Notes: generated by a model not told the origin, from the letters alone. 64,000 nt of DNA from an uncultured Ilumatobacter sp. (GCA_938091165.1 CALKNK010000013.1:1-64000); one strand, 5' to 3'. Shown: positions 42,769 to 52,482, counted from the stretch's first letter. A program made the numbers and translations.

Positions 42769-43551
42769 CTATCTTTTCAGGCCGAGAAACCGACCCACGG
42801 TGAGAAATCCAGTGTGGGCGACCATGCGGTGGTCAGGCCTTACTGCTTGGCCTTCGATATGCCAACCACGGTGCAGAACTTCGATCGTGCGGAGGTCAAT
42901 CCACTTCCCGTGCAGGGCTTCACGGACCTGTGATGCCTGCGTGATTGAAGGCGTGTAGGCGAGGAAAATTCCGCCCGCGCGGAGCACCTTTTCCGCGTGA
43001 GGGACAAGCTGCCAAGGCTCGGGGATATCGAGGACTACCCGATCGAACGGCCCGTGTTCGACGTCAATACCTCCGTACCCATCACGGATGTGCACGTCGT
43101 AGCGTTTGAGTGCTTCCTCACCAAGGAAGCTGGCCACGTTCTTCTTTGCTCGATTTGCGAAGTCCTCGCGCAACTCGTAGCCCGTGATGTGTGCGCCGTA
43201 CCGCAGCATGGTCATTGACAGCGCCCCAGAGCCGATGCCACTTTCAAACACCCTGACTCCGGGTCCGATGTCTGCAAGCACGCAGATCGGGCCAAGATCC
43301 TTCGGATAGATCACTTGAGCACCGCGAGGCATTTCGACAACGAAGTCCTCAAGCGTCGGGCGGATGACGATGTACTCCGCACCTTTCGTCGAGTTAACGA
43401 ACGAACCTTCGGGTTCTCCAATTATTTGGCTGTGCGCCACGAAACCGTTATGACTATGAAACTCACCATCAAGGGCGAGGTCAATTAGGTAGCGACGTTT
43501 CTTACTGTCAAGCAGCAGCGCCTTTTCGCCAGCGGCGAAGATTCCAGTCAT
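42769..43551 (-). CDS. trmI: tRNA (adenine-58-N1)-methyltransferase TrmI
   Basis: 260 residues. DLGPICVLADIGPGVRVFE followed by SGIGSGALSMTMLR is the SAM-binding block, and LDIPEPWQLVPHAEKVLRAG the catalytic one. These match mycobacterial Rv2118c, next to mpa in M. tuberculosis. It makes m1A58 in the T loop of tRNA. Length and fold are normal. Confidence 0.95.
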   Translation of the reverse strand: MTGIFAAGEKALLLDSKKRRYLIDLALDGEFHSHNGFVAHSQIIGEPEGSFVNSTKGAEYIVIRPTLEDFVVEMPRGAQVIYPKDLGPICVLADIGPGVRVFESGIGSGALSMTMLRYGAHITGYELREDFANRAKKNVASFLGEEALKRYDVHIRDGYGGIDVEHGPFDRVVLDIPEPWQLVPHAEKVLRAGGIFLAYTPSITQASQVREALHGKWIDLRTIEVLHRGWHIEGQAVRPDHRMVAHTGFLTVGRFLGLKR

Positions 43552-43582
43552 TGGTTAGTTCCGTGTTCCATCTCGTGAATCG

Positions 43583-44553
43583 TCAATGTCGCCGTCTGCG
43601 GCGGGTTTTCAGCACCATTTCCACGGGTACCACTACATGTGTACCGGACTTCTCGACCAAACGGCAGAAAGCGCCAATTTCTCCGGTGCTAGGCGCACCA
43701 CAACGTCGGCAGACGCCAACTTCGCCCTCGGCTGCTGCCGACTGTCCCTCCAGTAACGGCCACATCTTCGACAAGAAGTTGAGGTAAAAGGCTGACTTCG
43801 ATCCTGGAGACTTTTTCTCAATGGCGTTGAGTGCCACTTTGTACTCCAGATGCCGATTGCCCGCCGCGATGGGGCACTCTTCCACGATGTATTCGATACC
43901 ACGAACAAGGCAATACGCTGCCATCTCTCGTTCGGTGAGCCAACGAGAGGCTTGCACTTCTTCGGAAAGCCGTCGTGCGCTTGAAGGACAGGGAACTGAC
44001 GAGCGAGGTAGTCAACTTCCCAACGCAAGGTGTTGCCGAACAACACCGCCGCCTCGTCGTCGAGATTGTGCCCGGTGACAACAGCGTCGTAGCCGCCATC
44101 AGTAGCAGCTTTGTCAAATAGTCTTCGCTTGGACAATCCGCACGCAGAACAGGGCACCCGCTTGGTGGCAATAGCCGCTGTCGGCACGTCGTATCCGTAG
44201 TCTTCTTGAAGATTGATCGTGTTCAACTTCAAGCCTCGCTCGTTGGCAAACCTCCGGACGTAGCCACCGCTGTCTTCGGAGTAGTCGCCGATTCCCAAGC
44301 CGATGTATAGGCCGTCGGCCTGATAGCCGGCCTCAACCAACATCGCCCATAGGGCAAGCGATTCCTTTCCTCCGCTAACAGCCACCAGGAGCCGGTCAGT
44401 TGGGCTGAACATGTCGTAGTCATCGATGGCCTTGACCATTTGACGATGACACAACTGAATGAGGTGCTCAGCGCAAAAGTTTGCGTTATGGCGGGCCAAA
44501 TCGATGACCGCAGGCGCTCTACACGCTCGGCAGCGGCTCCGTTGAGCAGTAAT
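43583..44553 (-). pseudogene. TtuA/TtcA-like tRNA thiolase with frameshift and lost start codon
   Basis: Two frames must be joined to give a full protein of about 320 residues. An N-terminal zinc finger CRACRAPAVI...NFCAEH is followed by the PP-loop SGGKESLALWAML and VTGHNLDDEAAVL. The frame then breaks near 43945 (KPL|RWLTEREMAAYCLVRG). The second part ends with a Cys motif CRRCGAP...FC, typical of TtuA/NcsA-type enzymes that thiolate U54 or U34 of tRNA. At the expected start the codon is ATT (44553-44551) where ATG would overlap the stop of the MoaD-like gene. One lost base and one substitution explain both lesions. Sequencing error is possible. Confidence 0.8.
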
Positions 44554-44744
44554 CCTCCAGAAATTACCGGGCGAACCTCGATCACATCGATCTCGTCAAC
44601 CCGAGCGTCGCCCGGCACGAGTGTCCCGTTACGAATCACTAGGTGTGCTTCCCTGCTCAGTTCAAGGTCATCGAGCACTCGGTTAGCCGACCGACCACAG
44701 ACAACTTCAACTTCCTGTTTTGGGTTGCGGAGCAACACTCTCAC
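44553..44744 (-). CDS. MoaD/ThiS-like sulfur carrier, stop codon lost
   Basis: 64 residues from GTG 44744 (site AAGGA ahead). Beta-grasp-type sequence with VEVVCGRSANRVLDDLEL and ending EVRPVISGG, the C-terminal Gly-Gly needed for thiocarboxylation. In related genomes a MoaD-like carrier (TtuB type) sits just before TtuA and supplies sulfur. Here the frame runs past GG because the expected TGA reads TTA, and it continues without homology to 44229. A T-for-G change at 44551 would restore both this stop and the next start. Confidence 0.75.
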
Positions 44745-44768
44745 GAGACATCCTTCACCTTGCACCCG

Positions 44769-45266
44769 TCATGAGGCTCGCTTGCCGGCCCTCTTGTCGG
44801 CGACTCGACGGTCCGCCGCCGCCGCCGCCGCAGTCTTCTCTGCGCGGCGTACGACCTTGCGCTTGGGATTCGTTGCGGCCTTCTCGGCCCACGCAGCAGC
44901 AACGTCGGCACTCGCCTGCGCCTTAAAGCTGGCCTTAGTGACACCCGCGGCCCTCTGCTGCTTCTTGGTCAAGGGCTTCTCGGCCGTCAGACGCAGGAGC
45001 GAACCCATGCCTACTTTCTGCGAGCCGAGATTCTCAGGTTGCTTGCTTACCGCTTCCTTCAAAATCATGAGGCCAGCAAGCACCTGCCAGGCGCGACTCC
45101 CTCCGATAAGGCCGCGTCGAACTGCCTGAGAGCGCACGTAGTTCCTCTGGCCAAAAAATATCCCAGCGACGGAGCTCCAGAAGATGCTTGTACCACTAAG
45201 CCCACGGCGCAGCGCCATACGCCGGAGGAACCGGCTTGGCAAGAGGGCGGACCGCAGTAGCGCCAT
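44769..45266 (-). CDS. Basic hypothetical protein with Ala/Lys-rich C-terminus
   Basis: 165 residues. The N-terminal region MALLRSALLPSRFLRRMAL and LRRGLSGTSIFWSSVAGI resembles actinobacterial uncharacterised proteins with a short hydrophobic stretch. The last 80 residues are Lys/Arg/Ala-rich (KTAAAAAADRRVADKRAGKR), likely disordered. It is the first of a run of minus-strand genes for small membrane proteins. I do not know its function. The stop is one codon away from the next gene's stop/start region at 45266. Confidence 0.65.
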   Translation of the reverse strand: MALLRSALLPSRFLRRMALRRGLSGTSIFWSSVAGIFFGQRNYVRSQAVRRGLIGGSRAWQVLAGLMILKEAVSKQPENLGSQKVGMGSLLRLTAEKPLTKKQQRAAGVTKASFKAQASADVAAAWAEKAATNPKRKVVRRAEKTAAAAAADRRVADKRAGKRAS

Positions 45267-45490
45267 CAGAGGCGGCGGATCTCGACGATTGCGCTCTGTT
45301 TCTTCCCTGAACGCTTCCCGAGTAGAAAAAACAGGACCATCAAAACCATAGCGCCGCCGCCGGCGACACTGGCAATAGCGGTCTTCTTGTCATCAACCTT
45401 GCCCTGAACGTCGCCTTGAAGGCCCTGCAGTTTGCTGCGCAGGTCGTCTGCGGTGATCGGTTCAGGAGTGTCGGGTGTCTTTTTAGCCAT
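45266..45490 (-). CDS. Small single-pass membrane protein
   Basis: 74 residues from ATG 45490 with AAGGAT in front. Charged N-terminus MAKKTPDTPEPITADDLRSK, one membrane helix (GGGAMVLMVLFFLLGKR) and a short basic C-terminus. It follows the holin-like gene by 17 bases. The open frame upstream is overlap with that gene. No family recognised. Confidence 0.6.
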   Translation of the reverse strand: MAKKTPDTPEPITADDLRSKLQGLQGDVQGKVDDKKTAIASVAGGGAMVLMVLFFLLGKRSGKKQSAIVEIRRL

Positions 45491-45507
45491 CTTGCCGGAT
45501 CCTTCTC

Positions 45508-45870
45508 TCAGGACTTCTTCTTCGGGAGGGGTTCTTTGCTCAGGTACGCCTTCTTGATGCGGAGCACGGTGAGAGTCAACAAGATGACTGTGACGACCAG
45601 GGTGAAGGCGTAGGCGACCCACGACCATGCGCCACCGTTGGCCCAGCTGATCTCGGCTTGCACCAAACGCAATACACCGAGAAGGATCACCAAGAGACCA
45701 AGTCCCAGCGAAAAGGCCCCGGCAGCGCCGTAGGCCAACCATGAGCCAGCACCTTTCAGCGGGCCGAGTGTCTCTTGTTTGGCGTAGGTCTTGACGAATT
45801 CGACCACCTCGCTGAGCGACGCATCGTCGCTTTTTGGAGGTGGCTTCGTCGCATCGATGCTGTCTGACAC
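45508..45870 (-). CDS. Phage-holin-like/Actinobacterial membrane protein (DUF1469-like)
   Basis: 120 residues. Two membrane helices (GSWLAYGAAGAFSLGLGLLV, then WVAYAFTLVVTVILLTLTVL) after a polar N-terminus. The arrangement is that of the Phage_holin_3_6/DUF1469 group of small actinobacterial proteins, which are not from phage in most cases. Function unknown. The next gene downstream is the single-pass protein. Confidence 0.7.
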   Translation of the reverse strand: MSDSIDATKPPPKSDDASLSEVVEFVKTYAKQETLGPLKGAGSWLAYGAAGAFSLGLGLLVILLGVLRLVQAEISWANGGAWSWVAYAFTLVVTVILLTLTVLRIKKAYLSKEPLPKKKS

Positions 45871-45883
45871 GTAACAGTTTCTA

Positions 45884-46504
45884 TCAGATCAGACGGAACT
45901 TCAGCATGGCCTCGACATCATCGAGCACATCATCAAGGACATTGAGGCGGGCTGCCGGGCCAGGCGCGACCAGTAAGCGGTAGCGATCGGCAGGTCCGAT
46001 GGGAGCCAGCGATGCGAGATGGTAGGTCGCAAACGACGGGTCGTCAGAGATTTCAGACTCAACGGTTTCGGCGCTGACGTCGCCGAGTTCCACGGCCATC
46101 TTGAGCACTGCCTGCACCCGCGCATGGGTTGCTTCAACAGCGATCGCAAGCCCGGGGTCCGGCTTCTCATCGGGCCAGTCGTCGACATCTGCGATCGGGT
46201 ACGGTGCATCTGGCAACCATGTGTTGATGCGGATCCGCCGGGTGCCAATGGCGATTAGTGCATAACGCTCCCCATCGAGAGCCTCGACTTGAATCATTTG
46301 GGCCATAGTTCCGACCATCGCCCGCTCGTCACCTCCGCCGGCATCGGCACCGTGAGTGATTAAAGCTTGCCCGAATTCTGGATGTCCGTCTTCCTGTAGG
46401 CAGTCGATGATCATCTGCCTATACCGCGGTTCAAAGACGTGTAGCGGCAAAATGCCCCCGGGCAGAAGGACCGTTCCAAGCGGAAACATCGGCATTACAG
46501 CCAT
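45884..46504 (-). CDS. LON substrate-binding-domain protein
   Basis: 206 residues. The pattern MFPLGTVLLPGGILPLHVFEPRY (quoted as MFPLGTVLLPGGILPLHVFE) is the N-terminal LON domain signature, without the ATPase or peptidase part of Lon. Stand-alone LON-domain proteins exist widely and have no fixed role. The last 50 residues (GPADRYRLLVAPGPAARL) match the helical end of the domain. It lies after dacB-type genes on the same strand. Confidence 0.9.
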   Translation of the reverse strand: MAVMPMFPLGTVLLPGGILPLHVFEPRYRQMIIDCLQEDGHPEFGQALITHGADAGGGDERAMVGTMAQMIQVEALDGERYALIAIGTRRIRINTWLPDAPYPIADVDDWPDEKPDPGLAIAVEATHARVQAVLKMAVELGDVSAETVESEISDDPSFATYHLASLAPIGPADRYRLLVAPGPAARLNVLDDVLDDVEAMLKFRLI

Positions 46505-46537
46505 GGGGCAACCTTAGATCCAGATCAGGAACCGTGC

Positions 46538-48064
46538 TCAGCGGGGCTTGAGATCCTCAATCGGCGGCGCCTCGGGAAATGTGGCAAAACGTTGTCCAAA
46601 GGCAGCCCAGATCAGGCGGTAGTCATCCTGACTAATTTCTTCGGCATTCAGGACCACGACGAATTCGACGGCAGCGCCGTTTCCGCCAGACACGTAGCCA
46701 GCGAGCGCTTTCGATGCAAGTGGCAGCTCATCAACGGGCGGGTTGCGAAGTGTCCCGGTCTTCGCAAACAGGCGGCCCTCAACGGCGCTATCTATGAACT
46801 CGCTGCGAAGAGTCCCGGTTTGTCCGGCGATTGGCAGGCTGGTCGGAAGTGCCGTTCCACGCGATCTTTGCAATACGGCGAGTAGCGCTTGGCACGTCAT
46901 CCGCGTCGTTGGAGTAAGACCCGAACCGTCGAGCAAGCGAACGCCGTCAAGGGGAACACCCCATTCACGAAGCACGCGGTCGATCACGACGAGTCCCGCA
47001 AATCGTGTTCCATCTTCGACTTCGGAGTAGCCCAGTTCCTTCACAAGCAATTCCGCAGTGTTGTTGTCGCTATTGGTCAGCATTTCGCGAACAATCTCTC
47101 CGAGCGGTTGCGACTCGACGGTGGCCACCACCGTCGACTGCGTTGAGGCCGAGCCGCTCCCCCATCCATTGGCCACTCTTATCCCACGGTCACCTAGCAG
47201 TCGTGCAAACTCGCGCGCAGCACCGACGTTGGGGTCGTCTTGCACCCCGCTGCGACCTCTGACCCGTGCGTCATTCACGAGCAGTGCGTCATACGGACCG
47301 GCATCATTAAACGCGACTCCGTCACCCCAACTGTCGATCACAAATTCGTCGTCGTAGCGCGTGCCATCACCGATAACTGAGCCATTAATGCGCTCGACCC
47401 CTGCCTCGACTAGTGCGTCCGCAAGGACGTCGAGCGACGTTGTCGCAAAGGCCGGCAGCGGGTCGTCATCTGTTGGGTAGTCGTTGGACGTCAACAGCGG
47501 GTCGCCGCCACCGACAAGGTAGACATCGCCGTCAACAACCCCGTCGACCGCCGGAGAGGTGCGCACGGATGTCTCGTAGGTGAAATCGGGGCCGAGCACT
47601 TCGAGCGCCACAGCGCCCACGATCAACTTGACGGTGCTCGCAGGGATGACAGAGACCGTCTCATTCGCCGCTCCAACTGCAACACCATCGACAGAAACCG
47701 CTCCACACGACCGGTCGTCGATAAGGGTCAAAGCCCCTGCGACTTCAGCTTTTAGGCGGTTAGCACTCGCCGATCCAGCAACGGCGTCCGGTAGGCGGCG
47801 ATAGTCCAAGAGTGACGTTGACAAGATCGCAGCTTTTTCGACTCGTTCGGTCTCGCTACGAGAAGCTGTGGAACGGTCGTCATCGTTGGCAGACAACAAC
47901 TCAACCGCGGAGCGAGTGTCGTCGTACCTATTTGCTTCATCGTGGAGCCACCAGTACACGCTGAGCAAACCAATTGCAGGGAGCACTGCGAGGACGCCAA
48001 GAAAAAAGAGTGGCATCTTCCGGTATTTGGCCGGCGATGCGATTACGTCGACCCGCATGTTCAC
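46538..48064 (-). CDS. D-alanyl-D-alanine carboxypeptidase/endopeptidase, S13 (DacB) family
   Basis: 508 residues with an N-terminal membrane anchor (PLFFLGVLAVLPAIGLLSVY). Penicillin-binding motifs are SxxK in IPASTVKLIV, SxN in NSDNNTAELL and KTG in LFAKTGTLRNPP. This is PBP4-type, trimming the stem peptide of peptidoglycan. A long insertion between SxxK and SxN is the typical S13 form. A paralogue follows upstream on the same strand. The anchor suggests an outer-face location. Confidence 0.93.
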   Translation of the reverse strand: MNMRVDVIASPAKYRKMPLFFLGVLAVLPAIGLLSVYWWLHDEANRYDDTRSAVELLSANDDDRSTASRSETERVEKAAILSTSLLDYRRLPDAVAGSASANRLKAEVAGALTLIDDRSCGAVSVDGVAVGAANETVSVIPASTVKLIVGAVALEVLGPDFTYETSVRTSPAVDGVVDGDVYLVGGGDPLLTSNDYPTDDDPLPAFATTSLDVLADALVEAGVERINGSVIGDGTRYDDEFVIDSWGDGVAFNDAGPYDALLVNDARVRGRSGVQDDPNVGAAREFARLLGDRGIRVANGWGSGSASTQSTVVATVESQPLGEIVREMLTNSDNNTAELLVKELGYSEVEDGTRFAGLVVIDRVLREWGVPLDGVRLLDGSGLTPTTRMTCQALLAVLQRSRGTALPTSLPIAGQTGTLRSEFIDSAVEGRLFAKTGTLRNPPVDELPLASKALAGYVSGGNGAAVEFVVVLNAEEISQDDYRLIWAAFGQRFATFPEAPPIEDLKPR

Positions 48065-48108
48065 CGTGGTTGTTTACCCGGTTGAAGCACCAAAGTCATG
48101 ACACCCCA

Positions 48109-49641
48109 TCAGCGCGGCCCAAGTTCAGCAGGAGTTGCTCCGGCCGGATAAGCGTTGAGTACGTCAGCGAGGGCGTACCATACTGGCCGGTACTCGCTCT
48201 GGTCCGAGATCGTCGGCCCGTTAAGCACCAAGACGTACTCAATCGCAGTTCCACCGTCCACGGTGACGTACCCTGACAGGGCCTTCACTGCCGGCGGGTC
48301 AGCATTGAAGGGTGGGTTATTTAGAGTGCCGGTCTTACCCGTGAGGCGTCCGTCCAATGGGTGGTCGGTGAAAATGCCGGCCAAAGTTCCGGTCTGGCCC
48401 GCAATAGGCAATCCAGACCCAAAGGCACTGTCAGGGGTGAACCGTTGCATGACAGACAACAAGGCCGAGCAAGTAATTCGGTTGTCAAGGCTAAGACCGG
48501 ACCCGTCAGACAGCACGACCGAGGTGGTATCGATCCCCCACTCCAGCAATTTGGCAGTCATAACGCGGGCGCCGGCTTCGCGCGAGCCAATTCCTTCACC
48601 AACAAGTCCGATCTCCTTCATCAAAAGTTCAGCAGTATTGTTGTCGCTGTTGGCCAGCATCTCACCAACGACGTCTGACACGGATGCGGAGTCAATAGCG
48701 GCGATCACAATGCCCTCAATTGGAGCCGTACCGCCTACAGCTGAGCCACCAACGGTGATGCCTCGCTCGTTCAGGAGCCGGATGAATTCTCGGGCCGCCC
48801 CGATGTTCGGGTTATTGGCACGTTGCGGTTCACCGAGTACTCGGCTGTCGTTTGCCATTAAAGCGTCATAGGGGCCCGCGTCGAGCCCCGCCACCCCGTC
48901 GCCCCATCCCGGCGCGAAGAATTCGTCGTCGTACCGAGAGCCATCGCCAACAATGTTGCCAGTAATGGAAGTGACACCAGCATTGCGTACTTGGTCGGCC
49001 AAAGTGTCGAATGACGTCGGTGAGAGCACGGCGTACCGCTCGAGGTTGGACGTCGGGTACCAATCCGACGACAACAGCGGATCGCCGCCGCCAACCAGCG
49101 TCAGATCACCGTCGATCACACCGTCGACCGGCAATGCGGCGCTGACGGCTGAGGTCGTCAACACGGCGTCGGAACCGATGACGTCGAGGGCGACTGCTGC
49201 GACCACCAGCTTCTCGTTACTCGCCGGGATAACGGCCATGTCAGGATTCTTGGCGCCAATCAGAATGCCGTCGACTGATACGGCTGCGCACGACCGGTCG
49301 TTGAGCGCGCCCAGGAAGGGCGTTAACTCTCGTTCGAAGTCAGCCACATTGAGCTGCCGCGACAGTACCGCTGGCACACGCCGCATCGACATCATCGACG
49401 TACTCAACGGGTCCGCAAATGCTGGTGGGGCGACGACGGTGCTCGGCGGTGGCGGCGCCGGCTCGTTCTTCTCAATCCGTCTATCAGCCCAGCCGTACAG
49501 CGCGAACAGCAAGATTGCCGGGATTGCTGCGAACGCGCCTAGCACGAGCAGGGGCCCAACGCTACGCTGCGGGCGACGCCGACGGGACTCATAGCCCAGT
49601 CGCTGGCGTCGCTCCTCCGGTCGGCTCACCGGCTGATTCAC
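48109..49641 (-). CDS. Second S13 (DacB) carboxypeptidase/endopeptidase
   Basis: 510 residues. Membrane helix (VGPLLVLGAFAAIPAILLF) after a basic N-terminal part, then IPASNEKLVV, NSDNNTAELLMKE and LTGKTGTLNNPP with the SxxK, SxN and KTG motifs. GTG 49641 overlaps the stop of the acyl-CoA synthetase (GTGA), so the two genes are coupled. Closely related to the first S13 gene, indicating an ancient tandem duplication. The Asn in SNEK is a normal variant of the SxxK motif. Confidence 0.92.
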   Translation of the reverse strand: MNQPVSRPEERRQRLGYESRRRRPQRSVGPLLVLGAFAAIPAILLFALYGWADRRIEKNEPAPPPPSTVVAPPAFADPLSTSMMSMRRVPAVLSRQLNVADFERELTPFLGALNDRSCAAVSVDGILIGAKNPDMAVIPASNEKLVVAAVALDVIGSDAVLTTSAVSAALPVDGVIDGDLTLVGGGDPLLSSDWYPTSNLERYAVLSPTSFDTLADQVRNAGVTSITGNIVGDGSRYDDEFFAPGWGDGVAGLDAGPYDALMANDSRVLGEPQRANNPNIGAAREFIRLLNERGITVGGSAVGGTAPIEGIVIAAIDSASVSDVVGEMLANSDNNTAELLMKEIGLVGEGIGSREAGARVMTAKLLEWGIDTTSVVLSDGSGLSLDNRITCSALLSVMQRFTPDSAFGSGLPIAGQTGTLAGIFTDHPLDGRLTGKTGTLNNPPFNADPPAVKALSGYVTVDGGTAIEYVLVLNGPTISDQSEYRPVWYALADVLNAYPAGATPAELGPR

Positions 49642-51803
49642 AAACCTCGCACCGACCGGTACATCTGCCGTCGAACGAGATGACTGAGTGCGGCCACCGC
49701 TTGCCCGCCGCTCGAATAGCAGAGTCGGCCGGTAGCCCGGACCGCTGCTGGGCCAGCATTGTTCGGGTCCGCCACCGCTAGTTCGGTGCACGTCAGAATT
49801 GGCTTACCCGACGACATGCTCAGCTCGTGCGCCGCTTCGGCGAATCGCACGTCCTGTCTTTCGTGGTAGCCCACAATGCGTTCCAAGCCGTGATCAGGAA
49901 AGAAACGTCCTTCGCGCATCATTCGTGCCTGATTCGATTGGATACCAATGCCGAGATAGATGATCGAATGCACTTCGGGGTGCTCGGCACAGAGCGCCAT
50001 GACGTCGGGCACGGTGTCGCGTGTCTCCCCGCCAGCACAGTCGATTGGGTTGTTCTTGCTCCATCGCGGCGGCAGCAGTTCGTCGATTGATGCTTCCAGA
50101 TCTAACGGAATGCCCATTAGCACAAGGTCGGCGGCGCTCGTAACGGCATCAGCGGTCACTACCCCCCAACCACCAACCGTCGTGAGCACCATGACGTTGG
50201 GTCCTTCTGGGAGCGGCTGCGTCGCAAATGTCGCAGCAGCATCAAACGCTGCCGAAACACTCGGTGCCCGGGAGATTCCAACTGCTCGGCAGGCTCCGTC
50301 AAAGATCTTGTCGTTGGCGGCAAGGGCTCCGGTATGACTCGCCGCAGCCTGCGCGCCGCCTTCGGTTGCCCCTCCCTTCACTAACACCAGCGGTTTGCGA
50401 TCCGCGGCGCCGGCCAGACGGTTAATCAAACCCTGCCCATCAGCGATTCCTTCGATGTACGCAAGCCCAACGTTGGTGGCATCGTCCTTGGCATACCAGT
50501 CGAGATAGTCAGCAACGCTGACCGCTGCAGCATTGCCAGCTGAGATAGCGCGGCTGATTCCGACCCCTGACGCACGTGACATGTTCAAAAACGTCGAGAC
50601 GAAGTTGCCACTCTGACTCGCAACGCCAATGCCGCCCGCTGGCGGATTGGGCGCAACAATCTGGGCACATAGATCGACAGGTGTACTGACTACGCCTTGT
50701 CCGTTCGGGCCAGCAAGCAAAATACCGAGCTCGTCGGCGAGAGCCACTAACTCGTCCTCGGCCTGTTGCCCGGCATCGTCGGCTTCGCCGTAACCAGCCG
50801 AAGTGAGAAACGCAGCTCGGATGCCCTTCGCTGCGCAGGCTCGCAACAAATCGGGATTGCCAGCCGCTGGTGTGCACACGAACACTAGGTCCGCAGCACC
50901 ATCGGGTATTTTGCCGATGTCCGCAACGGTCTGGATGCCAAGCACCTCCTCACCCTTGAGGTTCGTTCCGAACACTGCTCCGGCGAAACCGCTCGCCAAG
51001 ATGTTGTGAAGCGAGACGAATCCGAACTTGCCAGGATGCGTCGAGGCTCCGGAGACCACAACACCTCGGGGTTCAAACAATGCCTGAAATTGCTCGTCGC
51101 TAGGCCTGGGACGCAACGCAGCACGGGCCGTGCCCGCCGCTGCGAGTTCGACCAAGCCGTCGACGGCGACGACGCTTCCGCTGGCCTCCACGATGAGTGG
51201 ATTGATGTCGACGCTCACCACATTGCTGTGCTCCACAGCAAGACGACCTAGGCCCATTAGGACCTCTGCCAGTGGGGCTCGATCAACCGCCGCTTCCCCA
51301 CGGAATTCACCGAGCAGCTTCTGTGTCGCCAAATCGTCGATCATCTCGAGAGCAGTGGCTGCGTCAATAGGTGCTGGCCTGAAGACCACGTCTGCGATTG
51401 CCTCGGCAAGAATGCCGCCAACGCCGAGCATTACGGTAGGGCCGAATTGCGGGTCCCGAACAATCCCGGCGATCAACTCACGATTGCCGCTGATCATTGG
51501 CGCAATCAGAACGTCGACTTCACCATCATCCGGTCGTGCCGCCGCCAGCAGGTCAGCCGCCGCTTGCTCGACGGCGTTATCATCACTCAGGCTGAGCCTG
51601 ACCAGGCCCCGTTCCGTTTTGTGCGCAATGGCGTCACCATTCAGCTTTGCCACAACCGGGTAACTGAGCTCGTTCGCCGCCTCGACAGCTGCAGCTGGTG
51701 TCCTGACGAAACGCTCACGGGCGATAGGCACCCCGTAGTCGGCGAGCAAGGCCTTGCTGTCTCGTTCGGACAGCGTCGTAGATGACATCGTGTTTTGTCC
51801 CAT
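49638..51803 (-). CDS. ADP-forming acyl-CoA/acetate-CoA ligase (beta-alpha fused)
   Basis: 721 residues. N-terminal half is an ATP-grasp domain (YPVVAKLNGDAIAHKTERGL, LIAPMISGNRELIAG). The C-terminal half is a CoA-binding/succinyl-CoA-ligase part with SQSGNFVSTF and the phosphohistidine in ASHTGALAAN. It converts acyl-CoA, ADP and phosphate to the acid, CoA and ATP, or the reverse. Two starts (51803, 51788) are possible. The TetR gene upstream is 35 bases away. Confidence 0.9.
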   Translation of the reverse strand: MGQNTMSSTTLSERDSKALLADYGVPIARERFVRTPAAAVEAANELSYPVVAKLNGDAIAHKTERGLVRLSLSDDNAVEQAAADLLAAARPDDGEVDVLIAPMISGNRELIAGIVRDPQFGPTVMLGVGGILAEAIADVVFRPAPIDAATALEMIDDLATQKLLGEFRGEAAVDRAPLAEVLMGLGRLAVEHSNVVSVDINPLIVEASGSVVAVDGLVELAAAGTARAALRPRPSDEQFQALFEPRGVVVSGASTHPGKFGFVSLHNILASGFAGAVFGTNLKGEEVLGIQTVADIGKIPDGAADLVFVCTPAAGNPDLLRACAAKGIRAAFLTSAGYGEADDAGQQAEDELVALADELGILLAGPNGQGVVSTPVDLCAQIVAPNPPAGGIGVASQSGNFVSTFLNMSRASGVGISRAISAGNAAAVSVADYLDWYAKDDATNVGLAYIEGIADGQGLINRLAGAADRKPLVLVKGGATEGGAQAAASHTGALAANDKIFDGACRAVGISRAPSVSAAFDAAATFATQPLPEGPNVMVLTTVGGWGVVTADAVTSAADLVLMGIPLDLEASIDELLPPRWSKNNPIDCAGGETRDTVPDVMALCAEHPEVHSIIYLGIGIQSNQARMMREGRFFPDHGLERIVGYHERQDVRFAEAAHELSMSSGKPILTCTELAVADPNNAGPAAVRATGRLCYSSGGQAVAALSHLVRRQMYRSVRGL

Positions 51804-51837
51804 CAGCCCATCAATCTACTTTGCAGGCGTTCGGAGT

Positions 51838-52482
51838 TCAGGACGGCACGAGAGCCGCTCGGAAAAATTCGATAATGTGCGCGCTCCGGCGTTCGAGCGC
51901 CGCAGCGGACAACGGATTCTCGTCAAGCAAGCCCTCAAGGAACGGAGCGTCAGAAAAGTAGCTGAGGAGGGCGCCGTAGCCGGTGAGCAGCAATTGCTCG
52001 GCGTTCTGTTCGCGGAATGTACCAGCGTTCATTTCACGTCGAAAATAGTCAGCCGCCTGATCGAACAGTGGCCGTAAGACAGCAGCAAGGTCAATGCCAA
52101 GGTGTACCCCACCGTCGATGGCCTCACGTCGCATCAGGATTACGTAGTTCGGATTGTCAGCAAAAAATCCGAAACCGGCCCGCAACACACCCTCTACCTT
52201 GAGCCAACCCGAGGCCGGGGCTTCAATCGCCCCGACCAACCGAGCAAACCAGTCGCTGAGCAGCCGCTCGAAGACCTCGCCATACAGGGCTTCTTTCGAC
52301 AAGAAATGGTGCAACAAGCTGGGCCGACGAATACCGACTTCAGCGGCAATATCGTTCAGCGACGTACCGCTGTATCCCGCCTGAGCAAAGCAGATCAGCG
52401 AAGCATCGAGAATCTGGTCACGCGTCGAGCGATCATCACTACCTGCGTCGGTGACGCGTTCGTTAATGATCTGGTTAGACAT
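51838..52482 (-). CDS. TetR-family transcriptional regulator
   Basis: 214 residues from ATG 52482. TRDQILDASLICFAQAGYSG, then TSLNDIAAEVGIRRPSLLHHF, gives the helix-turn-helix; the rest is a helical ligand domain (RAGFGFFADNPNYVILMRRE). Such regulators usually respond to a small hydrophobic molecule. It is 35 bases upstream of the acyl-CoA ligase and may control it. The start at TTG 52491 is less likely. Confidence 0.92.
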   Translation of the reverse strand: MSNQIINERVTDAGSDDRSTRDQILDASLICFAQAGYSGTSLNDIAAEVGIRRPSLLHHFLSKEALYGEVFERLLSDWFARLVGAIEAPASGWLKVEGVLRAGFGFFADNPNYVILMRREAIDGGVHLGIDLAAVLRPLFDQAADYFRREMNAGTFREQNAEQLLLTGYGALLSYFSDAPFLEGLLDENPLSAAALERRSAHIIEFFRAALVPS

